From positions 1-53,900 of the IMG/VR virus record IMGVR_UViG_3300030329_005258: a stretch of 53,900 nucleotides of DNA; one strand, written 5' to 3'. Each line of letters opens with the position of its first letter. The stretch's first letter is position 1. Positions 45,880-52,655 of this stretch are shown in pieces. This DNA is from a virus. A model generated the notes under the pieces. It ran no database searches. It had not been told where the DNA came from and worked only from the letters and a program-made list of their open reading frames with translations. The position numbers and the translations under genes were made by a program.

Positions 45880-46385
45880 TGCCCTATAAGGTAAAAGGCA
45901 AATGTGTCTACAAAAAAGACACTGGTGAGAAAGTTGGGTGCACTCGCGGCTCGGTAAAAAAATACCTTGCCGCGTTGCACGCCAACGTTGATGAAACAAA
46001 TGAAGAAAAATTAATAGAGAGCAAACATATTATGAAAATAAACAAAAAAAGACTCGTCGAGATTATCAAAGAAGAAGTAGAGAAAGATCTACTAGAAGAA
46101 GCATATTCCCCAGGAATAACAGAGCCAGTCAACTACGTGAGTCGTAATGAACACCCAAATGACATGAACTCCAGAGGTATCAACGACTTGGTTGATGCAT
46201 CGGACGCTCACCCAAAAGCCCTATTTAACAATTGTCAGATTGTGTCTAGAATTGTAGAAGAAATACCGTTTCATGATGTGCACAATGAAAGTGTTAGGGA
46301 AGGCTTAATTTCTGTCGCTGATGAACTAAGAGAAATATTAGATGATTTAGCAGAACAGTTGGAGTTTGAAGAGAAAGGTTACTAA
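45879..46385 (+). CDS. Hypothetical protein with two modules, 168 aa
   Basis: I start this gene at GTG 45879, which overlaps the micropeptide stop; a longer in-frame TTG start at 45822 would encode an unlikely Cys-rich peptide inside the micropeptide gene. The N-terminal module (PYKVKGKCVYKKDTGEKVGC, then TRGSVKKYLAALHANV) has two Cys and a basic face. A second module begins at an internal Met (46032), MKINKKRLVEIIKEEVEK, a motif I have seen as an N-terminus in other phage proteins. It continues with an acidic helical C-terminus. An internal start there is possible. The function is unknown. Confidence 0.55.
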   Translation: MPYKVKGKCVYKKDTGEKVGCTRGSVKKYLAALHANVDETNEEKLIESKHIMKINKKRLVEIIKEEVEKDLLEEAYSPGITEPVNYVSRNEHPNDMNSRGINDLVDASDAHPKALFNNCQIVSRIVEEIPFHDVHNESVREGLISVADELREILDDLAEQLEFEEKGY

Positions 46386-46398
46386 ATTTTATTTAACT

Positions 46399-46430
46399 TT
46401 GTAAAAAGTGTTATTATGTTTATAATAACA
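46399..46430 (+). promoter_or_regulatory. Sigma70-like promoter overlapping an inverted repeat
   Basis: TATAAT at 46421-46426 is a consensus -10 element. TTGTAA at 46399-46404 is a partial -35 with 16-base spacing. The -10 lies in a perfect inverted repeat, TGTTATTAT (46409-46417) / ATAATAACA (46422-46430), with a GTTT loop. This could be a host-type promoter with operator for the recombination nuclease gene, which starts 20 bases downstream. A weak AT hairpin is an alternative. Confidence 0.45.
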
Positions 46431-46450
46431 TCTGTAAACATGAGGGTTAG

Positions 46451-49400
46451 ATGAAATTTGCACACATAGCGGACACGCACATCCGTAACTTAAAATATCA
46501 TAAAGAATATCGTGCGGTCTTTAAGCAAATGTATGAAAAGCTTAGAGAACTGGAAGTCGACTACATTATTCATTGTGGCGACATTGCTCATACAAAGACA
46601 CAGATCAGTCCCGAATTCGTTGACATGTGTAGTGACTTTTTTAGGAGTTTGGCGGAGATCGCCCCTACATATGTCATATTGGGGAACCACGATGGCAACT
46701 TAAGAAATTCATATCGTCAAGACGCATTAACACCGATTGCTAATGCGTTGGATAATTCGAATTTAAAGTTGATTAAAGACTCTGGGGAGGTTAATCTCGA
46801 TGACACTTTTACGCTTAATATCTTATCTGTTTTTGATGCTGACAATTGGATGGATCCATCCGATGATTCCAAGGTTAACATTGCTCTTTACCACGGCTCC
46901 ATATCGAATTGTCAAACTGATGCTGGATGGATTATGGAGTATGGCGAAAACGATATATCTATTTTTGATAGATTTGATTACGCTTTTCTTGGTGACATTC
47001 ATAAAACAAACCAACGGCTTGATAAAGACGGCCGAATCCGATATTGTGGCTCCACTGTACAACAAAACCATGGAGAGACAGACGATAAAGGTTTTCTCGT
47101 ATGGGACATTAAAGATAAAGAAACGTTCTCAGTAGAACATCACATACTGGCCAATCCTAAGCCATTTAAGACAATTGTACTTACTCCAAAGGGCAGGATC
47201 CCAAAAGGTACTGAAATTCCGTCTAAGGCCCGTTTGCGGCTGGTTTCTGAGAATACCCTACCTTTGGATGCAATTCGCAAAGCAATTGACGTCGCAAAAG
47301 TTCGCTTTAAGCCAGAAGCTATAACATATTTATGCAGATCTGACGGAACTCGCGGTCTAGACGGCGATTCAAATTCTTTGATACAAGAAGACTTGCGAGA
47401 TATTGCCGTACAAGAAAGTCTGATAGAAGAATATATAAAAGACTTTCAAGTTGAAGATGACGTATTGCAAAAAGTTTATGATCTAAACAAGAAGTATAAT
47501 ACTCTAGTAGAAGAAGAGGAAGAGGTAAGCAGAAACGTTAACTGGAAACTTAAACGTATTGAGTGGGACAACTTATTTAATTACGGTGAAGGCAATAGCG
47601 TTGATTTTCAAGACTTGAACGGTGTTGTTGGAATTCTAGGAAAGAATTTCTCTGGCAAATCCAGTATTATCGACAGTCTTATGTACACACTTTATAACAC
47701 GACGTCGAAAAACAACAGAAGAAATTATAATGTTATCAATCAAAATAAAGACGAGTGTCGTGGATGTGTACAAATCGATATTGGCACTCGGACTTATAAG
47801 ATTGAAAGAACTAGCAAGAAATATGTTAAAAAACTGAAAGGCAAGGTTACCAACGAAGCAAAGACTGATGTTGAATTTACTGTTTATGACAACGCAACCG
47901 GTGTGGAGCAAGAATTAAATGGAACAACCAGAAATGAAACAGATAAAAATATCAGAAAGATTTTCGGCACTGTTGATGACTTCTTAATGACTTCCATGGC
48001 TTCTCAGCTTGGATCATTGAATTTTATTAGCGAAGGTTCAACCAAAAGAAAAGAGATTCTTGCTAAGTTTCTTGACCTAGAGATTTTTGATAAGAAATTT
48101 AAAATGGCTAAAGAATCCTCTGCGGATATTAAAGGTATGATACGCAGGATGGAAAAGCGCGATTTTGTACAAGAAGCAAAAGATGCTCGAACCGAGCTTG
48201 CGAGGAGCGAAACGGAAACCTCTTTAAAGCAAAAAGAATGCAAGAAGCTAGCTAACAAAATCAACAAGATGAATGACGATCTATCTGAATGCAGCAAACT
48301 AATATCTTCAATTCCAACGGAAATTATTGATATTGTTAGAGTTAATGAAAAGCTACAAGATCTGATAAATAAAGTTGATATTTTAGAATCGGATAGAGTT
48401 GGCTTTGAAGCAGAATTGACTGAAAAAGAGCAGTTTTACGACAAGATTGCTGCTTTTGTTGCTGATTTCGACGTCGAGTCATTACAAGAAAAACAATCTT
48501 TAATCAAGGAACATAGGAGCAGTATTGTTGCATTTGAATCTGAAATAGAGACAGAAAGCACAAGGCTTAAGTTATTGAAAAAGAAGGTAAAATTGCTTGA
48601 TGAGGTGCCTTGCGGAGAGGAGTTTTCACACTGCAAGTTTATAAAAGACGCTTATACTGCAAAAAAGAATATCATCCCGGTGCAGGACATAATCGATAAA
48701 TTGAATACCAGAGCCTCTGAAACATCCAAGTCAATTTCTGACCTCAACCCGGACAAATTAGAGGATCATTTTGATAAATTTCAAAAGATTACTAAAAAGA
48801 AGAATGTAACTCTTAATGAAATCAATGAGTTAAAGCTGGAAATTGAAAAAACAAAGACGCATGTTCTTAGGTTCAACCAAGAAAGAGGAATCTTGGAGAC
48901 AAAGAAGCAGGAATATGAAGAGAATAAGGAAGCTATTGAAAATCTTGAAACCCTGTTGCAACAAAAAATGGACTTGGAAGATAAAATCGCTGAGTTTAGG
49001 AAGAAATATGAAACTTGCCAACAAGAGTCTATGGAGCTTTACAAGCAGAATGGATTCTTGGAGCAAACTTTGGAACAGGTAAAATTGGATGAACAAGAGT
49101 ATGAAGATTTAAACGCAGAGTTCACCGCATTTGACCTTTTCCAGCGTTGTATGCACTCTAATGGTATATCTTATGATATTATTAAAAAGCGCCTTCCTCT
49201 GATTAATGAAGAGATATCAAAGATCTTAACAAACATTGTTGATTTTGATATACTATTCGACAATGGTGAAAACAAACTTGATATTTTGATCAAACATCCG
49301 CGTTTTGAACCTCGTCCAATTGAGATGGGTTCAGGTGCGGAGAAGACGATATGTGCGATGGCCATTCGTTTAGCTCTTTTAAATGTTTCGACACTTCCCA

Positions 49401-49600
49401 AAGGCGATGTCTTTATTCTTGATGAACCTGGCACCGCTTTAGACGAAGATAATATGGAAGGTTTTGTAAGAATTCTAGATATGATTGGTACACAATTTAA
49501 AACTGTTTTATTGATTTCACACCTAGATAGTCTTAAGGATACCGTGGAACAACAAATTACAATTGACAAAATTGATGGGTACGCACACGTAAACCATTAA
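46451..49600 (+). CDS. Fused SbcD-SbcC (gp47-gp46) recombination nuclease, 1,049 aa
   Basis: Residues 1-350 are an Mre11/SbcD-like calcineurin phosphoesterase: ADTH (D8, H10), CGDIAH (D44), GNHD (N79, H80, D81), LYHGS (H148) and GDIHK (D182, H184). Then comes the ABC ATPase of Rad50/SbcC: Walker A GKNFSGKSS near 397-405, a long coiled coil about 560-930 with a hook CGEEFSHC (C721, C728), signature MGSGAEKT near 958-965, and Walker B VFILDEPGTALDED near 987. The two are one frame joined by a Glu-rich linker (near residue 355). In T4 they are separate (gp47 339 aa, gp46 560 aa). The complex processes DNA ends for recombination-dependent replication. GAGGG precedes the ATG. Confidence 0.9.
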   Translation: MKFAHIADTHIRNLKYHKEYRAVFKQMYEKLRELEVDYIIHCGDIAHTKTQISPEFVDMCSDFFRSLAEIAPTYVILGNHDGNLRNSYRQDALTPIANALDNSNLKLIKDSGEVNLDDTFTLNILSVFDADNWMDPSDDSKVNIALYHGSISNCQTDAGWIMEYGENDISIFDRFDYAFLGDIHKTNQRLDKDGRIRYCGSTVQQNHGETDDKGFLVWDIKDKETFSVEHHILANPKPFKTIVLTPKGRIPKGTEIPSKARLRLVSENTLPLDAIRKAIDVAKVRFKPEAITYLCRSDGTRGLDGDSNSLIQEDLRDIAVQESLIEEYIKDFQVEDDVLQKVYDLNKKYNTLVEEEEEVSRNVNWKLKRIEWDNLFNYGEGNSVDFQDLNGVVGILGKNFSGKSSIIDSLMYTLYNTTSKNNRRNYNVINQNKDECRGCVQIDIGTRTYKIERTSKKYVKKLKGKVTNEAKTDVEFTVYDNATGVEQELNGTTRNETDKNIRKIFGTVDDFLMTSMASQLGSLNFISEGSTKRKEILAKFLDLEIFDKKFKMAKESSADIKGMIRRMEKRDFVQEAKDARTELARSETETSLKQKECKKLANKINKMNDDLSECSKLISSIPTEIIDIVRVNEKLQDLINKVDILESDRVGFEAELTEKEQFYDKIAAFVADFDVESLQEKQSLIKEHRSSIVAFESEIETESTRLKLLKKKVKLLDEVPCGEEFSHCKFIKDAYTAKKNIIPVQDIIDKLNTRASETSKSISDLNPDKLEDHFDKFQKITKKKNVTLNEINELKLEIEKTKTHVLRFNQERGILETKKQEYEENKEAIENLETLLQQKMDLEDKIAEFRKKYETCQQESMELYKQNGFLEQTLEQVKLDEQEYEDLNAEFTAFDLFQRCMHSNGISYDIIKKRLPLINEEISKILTNIVDFDILFDNGENKLDILIKHPRFEPRPIEMGSGAEKTICAMAIRLALLNVSTLPKGDVFILDEPGTALDEDNMEGFVRILDMIGTQFKTVLLISHLDSLKDTVEQQITIDKIDGYAHVNH

Positions 49601-49611
49601 GGAGAAATAAA

Positions 49612-49815
49612 ATGGAAAAAGTAAAAGCGTTTTTAGATAGAATGACAGAAAAGATTATTAGCCGCAAGTTTCTTGCGTGGGTCACCGCAACGGTACTGGC
49701 CTTGGAGGACGTTGTAGCATCCGAGGACTGGGTTGCTGTAACTGTAATGTACATCGGCTCAGAAGCGCTGGTTGATTTAGCTGCTCGTTGGAAGCACGGC
49801 CACTCTTCGAAATGA
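49612..49815 (+). CDS. Small membrane protein, holin candidate, 67 aa
   Basis: A short protein with two moderately hydrophobic helices (SRKFLAWVTATVLAL and EDWVAVTVMYIGSEALVDLA) joined by an acidic turn, and a basic C-terminus (ARWKHGHSSK). This resembles small phage membrane proteins with an SRKF.W...L start, often placed beside lysis genes. It lies directly before two further exported or anchored small proteins, so holin or antiholin is a reasonable reading but unproven. GGAGAAATAAA upstream is a good ribosome-binding site. Its stop overlaps the next start as ATGA. Confidence 0.55.
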   Translation: MEKVKAFLDRMTEKIISRKFLAWVTATVLALEDVVASEDWVAVTVMYIGSEALVDLAARWKHGHSSK

Positions 49816-50198
49816 TATTTCTAAAAAAAGCATGGGCCTGGTTTAAAACCCATTGGTATTTGCCTTTATTGCTTGTTCTTTTAGCGATAACTTATTTCTC
49901 AGGTAGAGCAAGAGTAAATAAAGTTCTTAGAATGTTCGAAGCGTCTAAAGAAAGCTATGAGAAACAAATTAAGGTAATTAATGAATCTCACGAGCAAGAG
50001 CTTAGAAAACAAGAAGAGCTTTATAACACTTATTTGAGCACTATGAAGAAATTGGAGAGGGACCATAATATAAACTTGGATGCCCTAGAGGAAGAAAAAA
50101 AGAAAAAGCTTGATGAAATGGTCAAAAAATATAAAGGCACACCTAAAGAGTTAGAGCAAGAACTGGGTGCAATGTTTGGACTAAGCGTATGGGACTGA
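49812..50198 (+). CDS. Membrane-anchored coiled-coil protein, i-spanin-like, 128 aa
   Basis: I chose ATG 49812, overlapping the previous stop as ATGA, over an in-frame TTG at 49788. A short positively charged N-terminus (KKAWAWFKTH) is followed by one transmembrane helix (WYLPLLLVLLAITYFSG). A long charged coiled coil then runs from about 50 to 105 (for example KQIKVINESHEQELRKQEEL). This is the topology of an inner-membrane spanin, which would link to an outer-membrane partner to disrupt the outer membrane at lysis. No sequence family is identified; the call rests on topology and neighbours. Confidence 0.5.
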   Translation: MIFLKKAWAWFKTHWYLPLLLVLLAITYFSGRARVNKVLRMFEASKESYEKQIKVINESHEQELRKQEELYNTYLSTMKKLERDHNINLDALEEEKKKKLDEMVKKYKGTPKELEQELGAMFGLSVWD

Positions 50199-50199
50199 G

Positions 50200-50679
50200 A
50201 TGAAAAATAAAATACTATCATTAATACTAACCGTTTTAATAGTGTTGATTCCTTTTCATGTACATGCTGGGCAACAAGATCCAGATGACTCATTGAATGT
50301 AAGTGGTAAATTAACGTATATTGGAAAGGGCGAGAAAACACCATTTGCTGGTATCTTGTTCGACATTCCTGCTGCTACAAAGCTTAAGATAGATAAACAA
50401 TTTATGACTCTTAAGTTTAAGCTTGAGCTTGATTTTCTTAAAAAGAAGCTTGAAGCAGATCACAAATTAGCGCTATCTAGACTACAATTGAAGCACGATA
50501 CACTTCAACAACGTACAGATTCTTTGCTCAAGATAAAAACAGAAGAAATAAATCGTTTACAGTCCCTAATTAAAAAAGATACTAGGAATTATTCGCATTG
50601 GTGGTTTGTAGGTGGAATCATAGCCGGTTGTTTACTTTCAATCGGAGTTTACTATGCTGCCGTTCAAGCTTCAAAATAA
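50200..50679 (+). CDS. Exported coiled-coil protein with C-terminal membrane anchor, 159 aa
   Basis: A signal peptide is visible: basic start, hydrophobic core LSLILTVLIVLIPF, and VHA|G cleavage after residue 23. The mature part begins GQQDPDD and includes GKGEKTPFAGILFDIPAATK. A coiled coil then runs at about 60-125. A C-terminal transmembrane helix (about 134-154, WWFVGGIIAGCLLSIGVYY) precedes a short tail. The product would thus be periplasmic, anchored at its C-terminus. It resembles a small-protein type found next to lysis genes in other phages. A spanin-like or lysis-timing role is inferred from context; it starts one base after the preceding gene. Confidence 0.55.
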   Translation: MKNKILSLILTVLIVLIPFHVHAGQQDPDDSLNVSGKLTYIGKGEKTPFAGILFDIPAATKLKIDKQFMTLKFKLELDFLKKKLEADHKLALSRLQLKHDTLQQRTDSLLKIKTEEINRLQSLIKKDTRNYSHWWFVGGIIAGCLLSIGVYYAAVQASK

Positions 50680-50694
50680 GAGGGACAGCATGAG

Positions 50695-52560
50695 ATGGTT
50701 AAAAGATCTTCTATCGGCAATTTAAGTTTTGCGAAACTTAAAAAGATAATTCAGGAAAATTCAGCGGCTGGTGGGGGAGACGTCGATGAGGCTTTTAAGA
50801 CCATAACAATTGCTGAAGATGGCGGTACCGCCTCTGGAGACAGTAGTATTGTTGCGGATGCAGCAGAAGACTCCTTAACAATAAAAGCTGGATCTAATAT
50901 TACAATTACTGGCGACTCATCCGGAGATGCAATTACAATCGCTTCAGCTGCAGCTAGCAATCCTTCGTTTGTTTCTAGTTCCGGTGATCTTAATATCGTT
51001 GGTGAATCAACTCTAGAAAGTACATTAAACGTTAGCGGCGCAATATCCGGAGCAGTCGGCGCCGCGAGCCTTAATTACACATGGGGATCCGATGCAAACA
51101 ACCATCTTAACAAATCTGGCGGCGCAGAATTAAATGGAAACTTATATGTGTCTGGTACTTTTACTGCCGGTGCATTCAGTCCCTCGACGCTCACTGTATC
51201 CGGGGAGATTTCTGGATCCGACGTGCTTAATATTGTTGGAGCGGCAACTCTTGAGAGTACACTTGACGTTACAGGTGCTATAAATTCTGCAGCCGGCGTC
51301 TCTGGTTCTTCAATGAGTGCTTCATATGCTCATTTTAATAATTTAACTGTCAATGATGCCGGCACAAACACAGCAAAAATCCTTGGAACGGGTGAAATAT
51401 CTAGCTCTGGACCTCTCAATGTCGTCGGTGCCACAACTTTAGAAAGTACATTAAATGTAAGTGGTGCTATTTCAGGCGCAACCGGATTAGCTAGTCTTGC
51501 ATATGTATGGGGATCAGATGCAAATGGTATATTAAACAAGTCGTCAGGCGCAGAATTAAATGGAAACTTATATGTCAGTGGTTCAATTATATGCGGCTCA
51601 ACAGTCTTTGCTCCGGCTTTCGAGGTTGGCGCAGGAACTGAAAGTTCTATAGATGGTTCTACTGTTGGGTTTACATCAAAGAAACTTTTTCTTTTAGGAA
51701 ATGATAATAACGCAGCGACTGAGGATCTCGGCCTCCTCATGGAAAGGGCCGGCCCGAATAAAGGAATGATATTTGACGAGAGCGCAGAAGAATTTGCTTT
51801 TATTAATACAACAGATGATGAAACTGCATCGGGCGCCGTTAATATTGATAGCTATGTTTCGTTGCATGCCCTTTCTGGTACTTTTGATGGGGTTTTATCT
51901 AGTATTAAGTTTGTATCATCAGGTGAAATATCAGGATCCGGACCTCTTAATGTTGTTGGGGCGGCGACACTAGAAAATGTTTTACATGTATCAGGCGCTG
52001 TATCTGGTGCAACCAGCTTGGCAGGCTTAAATATAGTTTGGGGCTCAGATGCAGATGCTAAATTAAATAAAAGCGGAGGCGCGGAGCTTCCTGGTAATTT
52101 ATATGTTACTGGTACAATAATTGGTGCTGGGGATGTTGGGTTGGCTGCCCAATTTACAGCGTCACTAGGTGCTTATTTTGGCGGAAATGTAGGTGTCGGA
52201 GTATCTAACCCATCTTACGCAGTAGAGTTGCCAAACAATGCTAACGCATCAGGACAAGTTAAAGCTAATGGATTTGTTTCATACTCCTCAGAGAGATTTA
52301 AGGGAAATATTCAAACAATTCAAAGCCCTTTGGAGACGGTTGAAAAGTTGAGAGGCGTTTCTTTTAATTGGATAGAAAATGGCAAAAAAGAAATAGGGTT
52401 GATTGCAGAAGAGGTAAGTAAAGTATTGCCAGAAATCGTCTCTTTTGAAGATAACCGACCAGCTGCTCTTGATTATCCAAAATTAACTGCGTTGCTTATC
52501 GAATGTGTTAAAGAGCAACAAAGAAAAATAGAAATTATGGAAAAGAAATTAGACCTTTAA
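50695..52560 (+). CDS. Tail fibre with S74 intramolecular chaperone, 621 aa
   Basis: The body is Gly/Ser/Ala-rich with repeated units: GEISGS..LN(I/V)VGAATLE and WGSDA..LNKS.GAEL.GNLYV.G (three copies of the latter, at 51082, 51508 and 52039). The C-terminal 90 residues are a peptidase S74 chaperone domain. SSERFKGNIQ carries the catalytic Ser (S532) and Lys (K536), followed by ETVEKLRGVSFNW, then IGLIAEEVSKVLPEIV and the closing coiled coil. This domain trimerises fibre or spike proteins, then cleaves itself off. The N-terminus, MVKRSSIGNLSFAKLKKII, is a candidate virion-attachment helix. An AGAGGG ribosome-binding site precedes the ATG. The next gene shares repeats with it. Confidence 0.82.
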   Translation: MVKRSSIGNLSFAKLKKIIQENSAAGGGDVDEAFKTITIAEDGGTASGDSSIVADAAEDSLTIKAGSNITITGDSSGDAITIASAAASNPSFVSSSGDLNIVGESTLESTLNVSGAISGAVGAASLNYTWGSDANNHLNKSGGAELNGNLYVSGTFTAGAFSPSTLTVSGEISGSDVLNIVGAATLESTLDVTGAINSAAGVSGSSMSASYAHFNNLTVNDAGTNTAKILGTGEISSSGPLNVVGATTLESTLNVSGAISGATGLASLAYVWGSDANGILNKSSGAELNGNLYVSGSIICGSTVFAPAFEVGAGTESSIDGSTVGFTSKKLFLLGNDNNAATEDLGLLMERAGPNKGMIFDESAEEFAFINTTDDETASGAVNIDSYVSLHALSGTFDGVLSSIKFVSSGEISGSGPLNVVGAATLENVLHVSGAVSGATSLAGLNIVWGSDADAKLNKSGGAELPGNLYVTGTIIGAGDVGLAAQFTASLGAYFGGNVGVGVSNPSYAVELPNNANASGQVKANGFVSYSSERFKGNIQTIQSPLETVEKLRGVSFNWIENGKKEIGLIAEEVSKVLPEIVSFEDNRPAALDYPKLTALLIECVKEQQRKIEIMEKKLDL

Positions 52561-52655
52561 GAAATAAACAAGTTTTTTGTAGAGAGAACCGCCTCGTAAT
52601 TACTATATATTAATGTCATAGAGACAATTGCATAAAATATCGGAGGGACCTATGC
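52561..52655 (+). promoter_or_regulatory. Gap with possible late promoter before second fibre gene
   Basis: The 95-base gap is the longest in the window. It contains TATATTAAT at 52606-52614, 42 bases before the preferred ATG, and a strong GGAGGG ribosome-binding site at 52642-52647. No clear terminator hairpin is visible after the first fibre gene. Confidence 0.35.

Noticed and set aside
46409-46430. Rho-independent terminator
   Set aside because: The inverted repeat is almost all A/T with no following T-run, so a promoter/operator reading fits better.
49171-49569. 132-aa minus-strand frame over the ATPase end
   Set aside because: It is the complement of the signature and Walker B region of the fused nuclease; no independent evidence of coding.
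51330-51740. 136-aa minus-strand Pro-rich frame inside the first fibre gene
   Set aside because: It is the mirror of Gly/Ala-rich fibre repeats, which leave the opposite strand free of stops.
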